Source of the DNA: Pseudomonas sp. N40(2020)
GTDB lineage: Bacteria; Pseudomonadota; Gammaproteobacteria; Pseudomonadales; Pseudomonadaceae
DNA length: 64,000 nucleotides
Reading direction: 5' to 3'
Assembly (NCBI RefSeq): GCF_014472415.1
Contig: NZ_JACSZV010000012.1
Location: forward strand, 1 to 64,000
The translations under genes were made by a program, and so were the position numbers. Below the pieces are notes generated by a model that was not told the DNA's origin, did no database searches, and worked only from the letters and a program-made list of their open reading frames with translations. Shown in pieces: positions 1-7,461 of this stretch (its first letter is position 1; each line of letters opens with the position of its first letter).

Positions 1-13
1 GACTTTAAGTGCA

Positions 14-48
14 AGATCAAAAGATCGCAGCCTCCGGCAGCTCCTACA
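14..48. repeat. REP-like element, GATCAAAAGATC family (half copy)
   Basis: An inner GATCAAAAGATC box is followed by the arm CGGCAGCTCCTACA. The same two boxes recur at 27084-27185, 28595-28696 and in degenerate form at 62895-62912. The partner arm is missing here or lies outside the window. Confidence 0.6.
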
Positions 49-61
49 CAGGGTTTGGGTT

Positions 62-490
62 TTAGCAGTTGCAGCCGATGGGTGCCTTGGCAGCTTGCTC
101 CACGCTTAATTCAAACCCTTCGTCCAGCCATCCGGTCACGCCGCCGATCATCTCCTTGACCGGGTAACCCAGTGCTGCCAGTTTCACCGCGGCCTTGTTG
201 GCACCGTTGCAATGTGGGCCGGCGCAATAGACCACGAACAACGTGGTTTTCGGATAACTCGCCAGTGCTTCAGCCGTCAGCAAACGCCCCGGCATATTGA
301 TCGCGCCCGGAACATGTCCACGTTCGAATGCCAGTGGCCCGCGCACATCGACCAGCACAAAGTCGACCTCACCGGCCTCTTGGCTGCTGAATACGTCGGA
401 ACAATCGGTTTCGAAGGTCAGACGGTTGCTGAAATGCATCAGGGCAATCGCCGACGGGGCGGCAGGAATTTCGCGAACCAGACTGGTCAT
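62..490 (-). CDS. Rhodanese-like domain protein
   Basis: A 142-residue single-domain rhodanese, probably a cytoplasmic sulfur carrier or sulfurtransferase. The domain spans roughly residues 35-130. The motif VDVRGPLAFERGHVPGAINMP is followed by an active-site loop with the catalytic cysteine in YCAGPHCNGA, and a C-terminal GGVTGWLDEG. The tail ends in CNC, so extra cysteines are available. There is no signal peptide. The gene is divergent from the GlxA-type regulator at 593, with about 100 bases between them, so it is a likely target of that regulator. The family is clear but the physiological substrate cannot be read from the sequence. Confidence 0.9.
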   Translation of the reverse strand: MTSLVREIPAAPSAIALMHFSNRLTFETDCSDVFSSQEAGEVDFVLVDVRGPLAFERGHVPGAINMPGRLLTAEALASYPKTTLFVVYCAGPHCNGANKAAVKLAALGYPVKEMIGGVTGWLDEGFELSVEQAAKAPIGCNC

Positions 491-592
491 GGGGTGTTGC
501 TCCTAAATCTGAACGGGTGTGGACAGACTTTATCGAGCCGCCGCTTGCCGCTACAGTGGCGTACAAGACACTGACCGGGAATTTTCCGCCAA

Positions 593-1567
593 ATGCCCTT
601 ATCACCCAATCTGGTCGCGATTCTGGCCTACGACGGTCTCTGTACTTTCGAGTTCGGCATTGCCGTGGAGATCTTCGGTCTGGCCAGGCCGGAGTTCGAT
701 TTTCCTTGGTACGAGCATGCGATTGCTGCGGTCGATCAAGGGCCGATGCGCGCCATGGGCGGGATTCAGGTATTGGCCGATGGCGGTTTGGAACTGCTGG
801 CCGAGGCCCGCACCATCATCATTCCCGGCTGGCGCGACCGTAATGCTGCGGTGCCTCCCGAATTGATCGACGCACTGCGCCAGGCCCATGCCCGGGGAGC
901 GCGACTGTTGTCGATCTGCTCGGGGGTATTTGTGCTGGCAGCCACCGGCCTGCTCGACGGCCACGGCGCCACCACTCATTGGCGTTACACCACTGAACTG
1001 GCGCAACGCTTTCCGGCGATTGCGGTTGATCCCGATGTGCTTTATGTCGATTCGGGCCAGTTGATCACCTCGGCCGGCAGCGCGGCCGGCATTGACGCCT
1101 GCCTGCATCTGGTGGCGCGGGACTTCGGCACGCAAGTGGCCAATTCGGTGGCGCGACGACTGGTGATGTCGCCGCAGCGTACCGGCGGTCAGGCGCAATT
1201 CATTCCGACACCGGTGAGCGCGACGCCGCGCAATGACCTGTCGCGGGTGATGCAGTGGGCGCGCGAGCGCTTGCATGAACCACTGGAGGTGCGCGATCTG
1301 GCCAGTGAAGCGGCGATGAGTCAGCGCACTTTTTTACGACGGTTCAGCGAGGCCAGCGGTCAGTCGCCCAAGGCGTGGTTGCAGCATGAACGCCTGGCCC
1401 GGGCGCGAGAGTTGCTGGAAAGCACGGATCAGCACACCGAACAGATTGCCGAACGCTGTGGTTATCGGTCGGTGGAGAGTTTCCGGGTGGCGTTTCGTGG
1501 CGTGGTCGGGGTGCCGCCGTCGGTGTATCGGGAGCGGTTTGGGCGTGGGGTGAAGGTCAGTTCTTGA
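593..1567 (+). CDS. GlxA/FtrA-type AraC family transcriptional regulator
   Basis: A 324-residue regulator with an N-terminal DJ-1/PfpI amidotransferase-like domain (about residues 5-180) and a C-terminal AraC helix-turn-helix pair (about 215-320). The nucleophile elbow ICSGVFVLAATGLLDG keeps the cysteine position. The second HTH half carries the usual QIAERCGYRSVESFRVAFR. In this family the first domain senses a ligand rather than acting as an enzyme. The divergent rhodanese at 62-490 is a plausible target, an arrangement reminiscent of FtrA regulators. The ATG at 593 has only a weak ribosome binding site, but the protein starts at the normal position for the family. Confidence 0.9.
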   Translation: MPLSPNLVAILAYDGLCTFEFGIAVEIFGLARPEFDFPWYEHAIAAVDQGPMRAMGGIQVLADGGLELLAEARTIIIPGWRDRNAAVPPELIDALRQAHARGARLLSICSGVFVLAATGLLDGHGATTHWRYTTELAQRFPAIAVDPDVLYVDSGQLITSAGSAAGIDACLHLVARDFGTQVANSVARRLVMSPQRTGGQAQFIPTPVSATPRNDLSRVMQWARERLHEPLEVRDLASEAAMSQRTFLRRFSEASGQSPKAWLQHERLARARELLESTDQHTEQIAERCGYRSVESFRVAFRGVVGVPPSVYRERFGRGVKVSS

Positions 1568-1584
1568 GTGAATTTTGAAGGCCC

Positions 1585-1610
1585 CATCGCGAGCCTGCTC
1601 GCGAAGAGGC
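1585..1610. repeat. Single REP half-element
   Basis: The core TCGCGAGCCTGCTCGCGAAG is the same palindrome found in the paired REPs at 2622-2703 and 12393-12483. It lies directly after the GlxA-type regulator stop codon and has no inverted partner nearby. Confidence 0.7.
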
Positions 1611-1730
1611 CCGGTAAAACGCAGCATCATTTTGGCATCAGCCATGAGGCTACAGCGCCTTGCGCCTTTGCCTACAACTACGCCAGAATCCGCCGGCTTG
1701 TGCGGCTTGGGGGTCGCCGGTAACTTGGTT

Positions 1731-1947
1731 CGCGTCACTGAAGGGTCAGTGATCGGGTTTAGTCGCTCGGTGTTATCTCAAGTTCGCAAGCTGTTATTCA
1801 GTCGGGTATTTCCATGCCTGCACTCAATGGCGGCTGTGCGCAGGGCGCTTTCGAGCGCGCCGGTAAAGCTTGGGATGCCGGTCGACTAACCTGCGTATAG
1901 CTGCCACCTAATGTTTAGTCGCAAAACGGTGTCAGCCTCATTGAGGT
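1731..1947 (+). ncRNA. Structured leader RNA upstream of DUF6124 gene (copy A)
   Basis: This stretch folds in the same way as 27286-27496. Hairpin 1 pairs TCACTG (1735-1740) with CAGTGA (1747-1752). A second stem starts with CGGG at 1754. A 12-bp stem P1 pairs 1829-1840 with 1894-1905 (GGCGGCTGTGCG with CGTATAGCTGCC). P1 encloses a UUCG-capped hairpin (GCGCT 1845-1849, AGCGC 1854-1858) and a CCGG/CCGG stem, giving a three-way junction. Several pairs differ from copy B by compensatory changes. CCTC-ATT-GAGG at 1936-1946 could mask the ribosome binding site of the next gene. I cannot name an Rfam family for it. Confidence 0.7.
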
Positions 1948-1957
1948 TTCCCAGCAC

Positions 1958-2332
1958 ATGTTCAAAATAACGCCAAATCCGCCTGAAACAGGCGCGGAAA
2001 TCGATCCGAATCCAACGTCCCCCTATTCCACCCCGGGCTCCAGAAAACTCCACGAAGCCGCCGAACGCGCCCTCGATCACTATCTGAAACCCACACCGCC
2101 TTCACCACCACGCAAACCCAGCACCATGTTCCTCGTTGACCCGAACACAGGCACCGAAGACCTCATGGCCCACGCCTGCGAATCCATGGCTTCGGCCAGC
2201 GTCATGCTCAGCGACTTCGCCGCCCTGCTCGACTCGCCCTACCGCAACACCGTTCTCGGTATCCAGCAAGTCGTCATGCTCGGCGAACTCGCGGTCAACC
2301 GCGCCCTCGACAAACTCGACCCGAGGCAATGA
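1958..2332 (+). CDS. DUF6124 family protein (copy A)
   Basis: A 124-residue protein of unknown function. It aligns end to end with the product of 27530-27904: a proline-rich N-terminus, SPYSTPGSRKLHEAAERALD, then a helical C-terminal half containing ESMASASVMLSDFAALL and GIQQVVMLGELAVNRALD. There is no signal peptide or membrane segment, so it is probably cytoplasmic and helical. The family name is from memory of annotated Pseudomonas proteins. The gene follows the structured leader at 1731-1947 and overlaps the next gene at its stop codon. No function can be proposed from sequence. Confidence 0.8.
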   Translation: MFKITPNPPETGAEIDPNPTSPYSTPGSRKLHEAAERALDHYLKPTPPSPPRKPSTMFLVDPNTGTEDLMAHACESMASASVMLSDFAALLDSPYRNTVLGIQQVVMLGELAVNRALDKLDPRQ

Positions 2333-2604
2333 CCATGACCCATAAAACAGATGCACAGGTCGTCGCGGCATTGATTGCCATGGGCTTCAACGAACGGGAC
2401 AGACGTTGGGCGCAGAACGCCTGCCTGGTGCTCTTCGAAAGCGAACGAGAAACCATCGTCGCCTCCGCCGTCACCGCCCTCGCCCAACTCGATGAGCTGG
2501 AAGTCGACGCCGTGCTGCCCGCACTGCACCGTGTGACACGCCGCTTCCCATCACTGCAAAGAACCGTGGCCGACACACTGGCCGAGATGGCGCACGCGGC
2601 CTGA
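2329..2604 (+). CDS. Hypothetical protein, co-translated with DUF6124
   Basis: A 91-residue mostly helical protein that I do not recognise. Its ATG overlaps the DUF6124 stop codon, and a second ATG two codons later (2335) is equally possible. Such overlap indicates translational coupling and one transcript. The sequence has heptad-like hydrophobic spacing (ALIAMGFNERDR, ASAVTALAQLDELEVDAVLP) that could form a small HEAT-like or four-helix bundle. No catalytic or DNA-binding motif is visible. The second DUF6124 locus at 27530 lacks this partner. Confidence 0.65.
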   Translation: MTMTHKTDAQVVAALIAMGFNERDRRWAQNACLVLFESERETIVASAVTALAQLDELEVDAVLPALHRVTRRFPSLQRTVADTLAEMAHAA

Positions 2605-2621
2605 TTGACCGCGTGATCGTT

Positions 2622-2703
2622 CTTCGCGAGCAAGCTCGCTCCCACATTGATCTGCGGTGTACTCAACCGCAATCAACTGTAGGAGCGAGCCTGCTCGCGA
2701 AGG
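2622..2703. repeat. Paired REP elements (REPIN-like)
   Basis: Two inverted copies, CTTCGCGAGCAAGCTCGCTC and GAGCGAGCCTGCTCGCGAAG, flanked by CCCACA and TGTAGG, stand about 35 bases apart. The pair can form a large hairpin between two genes on the same strand. Confidence 0.85.
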
Positions 2704-2756
2704 CTTCCTTTCTGCTGACGAATATCTGAAAGCCAAACTCCAGGAAGGCTTAAGTC

Positions 2757-3068
2757 ATGAAGGAACATCATCCGCGCTTCCAGCGCTATTCAAATGTCTG
2801 GGATGCACTGGAAGACACGCCGCAAGATGCCGCCAATATGCGCCTGCGGGCCAAGCTTATGCGCACGCTTTGCGAGACCATTCGAGCGTGGGAGCTGCCT
2901 CAAAAAGAAGCTGCTCAACGCTTGGACATTACTCAGCCGCGACTCAACGACGTACTCAATGGCAAAATCGACAAGTTCTCTTTGGATGCGCTGGTCAATC
3001 TGTCAGCCGCAGCAAAGCTGGAGGTAGACATCTGCTTCCCGATGGGCCAACCGCTGCAATGGGCCTGA
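2757..3068 (+). CDS. XRE-family HTH protein, orphan HigA-like antitoxin
   Basis: A 103-residue DNA-binding protein. The N-terminal VWDALEDTPQDAANMRLRAKLM and the HTH LPQKEAAQRLDITQPRLNDVLNGKIDKFSLDALVNL match the XRE proteins that pair with RelE/HigB-type (Gp49-like) toxins. The HTH occupies about residues 42-85. AGGAAGG at 2743-2749 is the ribosome binding site. No toxin gene is found on either side, since the upstream 150 bases are a REP pair. It may therefore be an orphan antitoxin or a stand-alone regulator. The family is clear but the role is inferred. Confidence 0.8.
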   Translation: MKEHHPRFQRYSNVWDALEDTPQDAANMRLRAKLMRTLCETIRAWELPQKEAAQRLDITQPRLNDVLNGKIDKFSLDALVNLSAAAKLEVDICFPMGQPLQWA

Positions 3069-3152
3069 AAGAACGCTGACCCGCCGCCAGCACGCTCAAC
3101 CAAATGATGAGGGGCTTCGCCCCTCTCACGGCCAAAACGGTCCCCGCCCACC

Positions 3153-3491
3153 TCAATCCTCCCGTGTCAGCACTTCCAACAACTCAATCTCAAACACAAG
3201 ATTCGAATGCGGCGGGATCTTGCCCATGGACCGCTCGCCATATCCCAAATGCGCCGGCACCAACAATTTGCGTTTGCCACCGACCTGCATGCCCATCAGT
3301 CCCTGATCCCAGCCCTTGATCACCCGCCCGGTACCGATCACGCACTGAAACGGTTTGCCACGGCTGTGGGAAGAATCGAACTCGGTGGCGTCTTCCAGCC
3401 AGCCGGTGTAGTGGGTGGTGATCAGCGCGCCTTTGACGACGGCTTTGCCCTCGCCCACCTCAAGATCGATTACCTGCAGTTCATCATTCAT
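3153..3491 (-). CDS. FKBP-type peptidyl-prolyl cis-trans isomerase
   Basis: A 112-residue single FKBP domain that catalyses prolyl isomerisation during protein folding. Recognisable parts are GALITTHYTGWLEDATEFDSS, the active-site stretch VIGTGRVIKGWDQGLMGMQVG, and GKIPPHSNLVFEIELLEV. No signal peptide is present, so it is cytoplasmic. The frame stays open to 3683, but the ATG at 3491 gives the standard start (MNDELQVIDLEVG) and the upstream extension resembles no FKBP sequence. Its start lies about 165 bases from the divergent cyclase gene. Confidence 0.92.
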   Translation of the reverse strand: MNDELQVIDLEVGEGKAVVKGALITTHYTGWLEDATEFDSSHSRGKPFQCVIGTGRVIKGWDQGLMGMQVGGKRKLLVPAHLGYGERSMGKIPPHSNLVFEIELLEVLTRED

Positions 3492-3655
3492 GACATTCAC
3501 TCTATATGTTCGGCCGGCCGCCGTTTTCCCAGAATTGCCGGTAGTTCGCAACCCATTTACGAAGATAGGCGCTGTATCCGAACCCGTGTCAGAACTATTA
3601 AGATAGCCAACCGCCACTACTTCACGGATCGCTTCGCCATGCCGGCAGCTCCCGA

Positions 3656-4732
3656 ATGACCCAACTCTGGATAAGTCTTGCAATCGGCACGGTGATGCTT
3701 GCCGTCATCGTCCTGCTAATCTGGCGCGAGCGCGGTTTGTGCAAGCAGCTCGACGAGTACCGTGAGCTGCTGACCCGCGCCGCCGATGGCCAGAACATTC
3801 ATCAGGACGGCGACGTCGAGCGCTTCAAGCGCAGCCAGTATTTTGCGCGCATCGGCACCTGGGACTGGGAGGTCGACACCGATCGGTTGTATTGGTCGGA
3901 CGCGATCTACGGCATGTTTGGCTTCAAGATCGGCGAAATCACTCCGTCCTATGCATTGTTCTGTTCCTGCGTACACCCGGACGACCGCGTCAGGGTTCGC
4001 GCCGGTGAATTGCGCTGCCTGGAAACCGGGGAAAATCACGACGAGGAGTACCGCGTGGTCTGGCGCGACGGCACGATTCGCTGGCTGAGGGAAACCGGCA
4101 ATGTGGTGAAAAACGACCACGACGCAGTGATCAAAATGATGGGCGTAGTGCGCGACATCACTGAAGAAAAAGCCTCCGCCAGTTACCTCCAGCATCTAGC
4201 CCATTTCGATCCGTTGACCGGCCTGCCCAATCGTCTGGTGCTGGAGGAGCGGCTGTCGGAAGCGCTGGATCAGGCGCGCCAGAGCAGCACTCGGGTGGCG
4301 CTGGTGTTTGTCGATCTCAACGGGTTCAAAAACATCAACGACCGCTACGGTCACGCCGCTGGCGACCGCGTATTGATCACCACCGCCACACGCCTGCAAC
4401 GCATCCTGCGCGCGACCGACACCGTCGCGCGTATCGGCGGCGACGAATTCGTGGTGGTACTACAAGGACTGACGCTGGGCCTTGACCTGCAGGATGAAGC
4501 CCGCAGTATCTGTCAGAAAATCTTCATCGAACTGTCCCCACCGATCAGCATCGGCAACGACCAGCGCCACATCGGAACCAGTCTGGGCGTCGCGGTGTTT
4601 CCCGATCATGCGTCGACCATGGACAGGCTTTTGCACATCGCCGATCTGGCAATGTATGAGGCCAAGCGCAGTGGGAATAATCAGTATCGGTTGGGGGGTG
4701 GGCAGACGCTAACCCCAAGCCGGGTGGAGTAA
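3656..4732 (+). CDS. Membrane-anchored PAS-GGDEF diguanylate cyclase
   Basis: A 358-residue protein predicted to make cyclic di-GMP from two GTP. One N-terminal membrane helix (residues 5-23) is followed by a PAS_3-type sensor domain (about 58-172, with RIGTWDWEVDTDRLYWSD) and a GGDEF domain (about 180-345). The active-site motif GGDEF (261-265) is intact. An inhibitory I-site RATD lies five residues upstream, so product inhibition is expected. No EAL domain is present. The ribosome binding site is weak and the start is taken as the first ATG before the membrane helix. Confidence 0.92.
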   Translation: MTQLWISLAIGTVMLAVIVLLIWRERGLCKQLDEYRELLTRAADGQNIHQDGDVERFKRSQYFARIGTWDWEVDTDRLYWSDAIYGMFGFKIGEITPSYALFCSCVHPDDRVRVRAGELRCLETGENHDEEYRVVWRDGTIRWLRETGNVVKNDHDAVIKMMGVVRDITEEKASASYLQHLAHFDPLTGLPNRLVLEERLSEALDQARQSSTRVALVFVDLNGFKNINDRYGHAAGDRVLITTATRLQRILRATDTVARIGGDEFVVVLQGLTLGLDLQDEARSICQKIFIELSPPISIGNDQRHIGTSLGVAVFPDHASTMDRLLHIADLAMYEAKRSGNNQYRLGGGQTLTPSRVE

Positions 4733-4873
4733 TGGTTCAGTAAGGATGCATGCAAAAAATGTGTCAGGAGGATCGAAATCTCCTTCGCATTGAATCAACG
4801 CGTGTTTATGGAACTCTGCATTGAATTTTCGTATAACGGTGCAGCCAATACACTCGTGACGAGGATTCACACA

Positions 4874-6631
4874 ATGCTTTTCAAGCAAGTCGATCCAAGC
4901 CTAATACACTTTCTTCAGAACCCCCTGAGAAACATCGAGTACCTGGATAAAACCTGCCCAGCACCCAAATGGCATACCCGATTTTTGCATCGTTCCCGTT
5001 TGTTGCGAATATTCCTGACGAGCAAGCAACTGAAGTCGTTGATAGGCTCCGAACTTTCTAAAAATCTGCGCGCGATAAAGGACTCATGTAAATCTCAACT
5101 TCAACCCAACCCGGAATTAATCGGCAGTAACAACTTCGAACTCTACATGACCACACTCAAGCAATACTTCAACGTAGAAATACCTGCAGGTTACTTCTTC
5201 AACACGACCCCGGCAGCCCAGGAATCACTGTCTTTCTACCTGACAAACACTCTATTCACCAAGCTCGAGTACACATGCAATCGTGTGACCGAGAATCTCG
5301 ATCTTGATGAATCTTTCTTTTACGCAACTTTACGCCACCAGAAACTCTGGACGACTTATTATCTGAGTGAAACATATTTTTTGCTTGACCAGGGCCTTAT
5401 GCGAGCAAAATACAAGCGCGGCGAACTGCTAATTGAGCCCACCCCGGCTTTGCTGCCTGGTCTTCGACAACGATGGCTCGCCGAGACTTCGGAATTTCAC
5501 TCCAACATGAGCGATCGATTCTATTTGCAAAACATTGGCAGTTCAGTTATCCAAGGCAGATCGCTTTCTTTCGAAGAAAAGGAAAACCTGACTAACTATA
5601 TTCTTGATAAATGTCTTTCCATCCACGTTGGCTTCATATCTCCAGTGCTTGAGAAAAACAGCAGGTACCTGTATCTCAGGGACATCGTGTTCATTGCTGC
5701 ATTTCTGGAGATGCGCGTACTTCAAGGCCATCGAACTACTCATTGCGCGGCGTTCTCGGCTTATGTCAACCCCGCATCGCTGAGCTATATGACCAGTGCA
5801 TTGTCCACCGAGACATTGCCGAAGGTTGACTCGGCACAGAGCTTTATTGCGGTTCGAGGTAGCGAATATATTCGTGGCGCACTGAATTTCAAGTATGGCT
5901 TGAAAAAACTGGTCGGGTTTCTACTGGGTGACACGAAAGACCCTGAAAATACGCACGACGTGAAAAGCCTGTTCGGCAAGAATTTCGAACAAGAGCACAT
6001 GATCGAATACATTCGAGATATCGACGAACAAAGATACAAGGTATACAAAGGCTTCAAGTCCGGAAACAAAGCAAAAATCAAAGGTTATGACATTGACCTG
6101 GTTCTGGAGGACACGACTCATAAGATCTTCTATTTCATCCAGGCCAAATACCGCCTGAGTGCGCAACCTACATTTTTGAGCGAACAATATGAAATATTGC
6201 AGAAGTCCGATTTCAAAGCAGGGTACGTTTTACAATTACTCACCCTCAAGAACAACCTAGGAGAACCCGGTATAAAAGACAAGCTAAAGGGACTGGGACT
6301 CGCAGCCGCCACCGAAGACAACAGCCACTTCATATTGCTGCACAACTTACCATTCCTGAATTTCCACGTTCATGAAGGCGTGTGTTTTTACGAATGGAAT
6401 CTGTTCCGAAATCTTCTGAAGAACGGAAAAATCTCACTCAGCCACAATCTAAACATCAAAGAAGAGTACACATTAAAGGACGAGCAACTCAAAGATCCTG
6501 AACGCATTGTTGATGCGTATTTTGGCGAAACAACTAGCGGGCGACAGAACTCAATCAATTATGAGCTGTATCGAAACACTCAAGCCACCTACCAACTAGG
6601 AGGCTTAAAAATTCGCTGTGACGTTATATAA
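4874..6631 (+). CDS. Large protein of unknown function with PD-(D/E)XK-like signature
   Basis: A 585-residue protein that I do not recognise. Base composition is clearly lower in GC than its neighbours, which suggests horizontal acquisition. Near the C-terminus, GYDIDLVLED (Asp406/Asp408) is followed after two strands by FIQAKYRL (Gln423-x-Lys425). This D...QxK layout is typical of PD-(D/E)XK nuclease folds such as Mrr-like enzymes. The remaining 400 residues are mixed alpha/beta with no motif I can name. The frame is open from a TTG at 4790 and an ATG at 4808. I chose 4874 because GAGG lies nine bases upstream. It stands alone with no methylase or toxin partner. A restriction or defence role is inference only. 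Confidence 0.7.
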   Translation: MLFKQVDPSLIHFLQNPLRNIEYLDKTCPAPKWHTRFLHRSRLLRIFLTSKQLKSLIGSELSKNLRAIKDSCKSQLQPNPELIGSNNFELYMTTLKQYFNVEIPAGYFFNTTPAAQESLSFYLTNTLFTKLEYTCNRVTENLDLDESFFYATLRHQKLWTTYYLSETYFLLDQGLMRAKYKRGELLIEPTPALLPGLRQRWLAETSEFHSNMSDRFYLQNIGSSVIQGRSLSFEEKENLTNYILDKCLSIHVGFISPVLEKNSRYLYLRDIVFIAAFLEMRVLQGHRTTHCAAFSAYVNPASLSYMTSALSTETLPKVDSAQSFIAVRGSEYIRGALNFKYGLKKLVGFLLGDTKDPENTHDVKSLFGKNFEQEHMIEYIRDIDEQRYKVYKGFKSGNKAKIKGYDIDLVLEDTTHKIFYFIQAKYRLSAQPTFLSEQYEILQKSDFKAGYVLQLLTLKNNLGEPGIKDKLKGLGLAAATEDNSHFILLHNLPFLNFHVHEGVCFYEWNLFRNLLKNGKISLSHNLNIKEEYTLKDEQLKDPERIVDAYFGETTSGRQNSINYELYRNTQATYQLGGLKIRCDVI

Positions 6632-6658
6632 GCAATAAGATATGAGTAATCGAATGAG

Positions 6659-6684
6659 GGTCAGCCTGACCACACAGGCTGACC
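6659..6684 (+). terminator. Perfect 10-bp hairpin after the unknown gene
   Basis: GGTCAGCCTG and CAGGCTGACC pair around a six-base loop, 28 bases after the stop codon at 6631. It has no clear T-run, so it could be a weak or factor-assisted terminator. It also lies just past the 3' end of the convergent RcnB-like gene. Confidence 0.45.
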
Positions 6685-6724
6685 GCTTGAGTTTTGAACA
6701 AACCGGTATTGATAAAACTGATAG

Positions 6725-7033
6725 TTAACGCTCGACCGGTTGCATCTCGACAATCGTCCCGTTGGTGATCATCACCATCACGTACTTGTCGTTGATTTGC
6801 ACCCACTGCGCCTGTTCGACCGGTGCTTTCAAGCCTTTCTGCTTCCAGTTTTTCAACGCTTTCTCGCTGCGCTGATAAACGTCGGGAGCACGGTCATTGA
6901 CCTTCAATTCACGGTCGCTGACTGGGGATTGCACGGCGGGTTCGCTTGAGGTTTGCGCCGCTTGAACAAGTGGGCTGATCCCGGCAATGCCGGCGACGAG
7001 GGCCAGGCTGGCGATTAGGGTTTTGCTGTTCAT
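6725..7033 (-). CDS. RcnB-like periplasmic protein
   Basis: A 102-residue secreted protein with a signal peptide (MNSKTLIASLALVAGIAG..., likely cut after VQAAQ or nearby). The C-terminal part, WVQINDKYVMVMITNGTIVEM, matches the RcnB family, whose E. coli member acts in nickel and cobalt homeostasis. The C-terminal core is preceded by a charged linker (YQRSEKALKNWKQKGLKAP). No RcnA efflux gene is nearby, so a metal role is not supported by context. The frame extends upstream to 7249, but AGAGG before the ATG at 7033 and the signal peptide set the start. Confidence 0.8.
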   Translation of the reverse strand: MNSKTLIASLALVAGIAGISPLVQAAQTSSEPAVQSPVSDRELKVNDRAPDVYQRSEKALKNWKQKGLKAPVEQAQWVQINDKYVMVMITNGTIVEMQPVER

Positions 7034-7142
7034 CGGTGAACCTCTTGAGATGGCTGATACCTGAACTCCGACTACTGAGATCTGGAAACATTCCTTGTTT
7101 TTCGACTGAACTGGCTGGGAGATTGTAGTCGTCACAAATGCC

Positions 7143-7304
7143 GCCATCGCTGGCAAGCCAGCTCCCACAGGGTTTGTGTTGTTGCAGAAACATTGAGCAC
7201 CACCGCAGAAACTGTGGGAGCTGGCTTGCCAGCGATGGCGTCGGCACATTCAACATCTTCATTGACTGATAAACCGCGATCGCCAGCAGGCTGGCTCCCA
7301 CAGG
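7143..7304. repeat. REP cluster, CTGGCAAGCCAG type, three copies
   Basis: Copies at 7143-7170, 7212-7239 and 7276-7304 carry CAGCTCCCACAG or its complement. The first two are inverted and share the core GCTGGCTTGCCAGCGATGG. The third is a variant (CCAGCAGGCTGGCTCCCACAG). They fill most of the 428-base gap between the RcnB-like gene and the MFS gene. The remaining roughly 150 bases hold no gene. Confidence 0.85.
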
Positions 7305-7461
7305 TTTATCAATTGCCTGAAGGGATTGATCCGCTTTGCACATCAATCCATGCCAACAATGCAATTAACATATTGTTACACCTGCGCCACCATCCGCCTC
7401 AATAAAAACCGTGCGCCGCCCTCCCGTAGCGCACGTCATAAAAGCGGTGGAGTACTTTTCT

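Noticed and set aside
1575-1889. Open frame of 104 codons across leader RNA copy A
   Set aside because: It has no ribosome binding site, poor codon use and no similarity to any family. It also crosses RNA hairpins that are conserved with copy B while the reading frame is not.
2657-2760. Short peptide text LSADEYLKAKLQEGLS before the XRE gene, looking like an antitoxin tail
   Set aside because: It follows a REP pair, has no start or fold of its own, and is too short to claim as a gene remnant.
7143-7304. Possible CRISPR array from spaced repeats
   Set aside because: The repeats are palindromic REP cores in alternating orientation with unequal spacing, and no cas genes are present.
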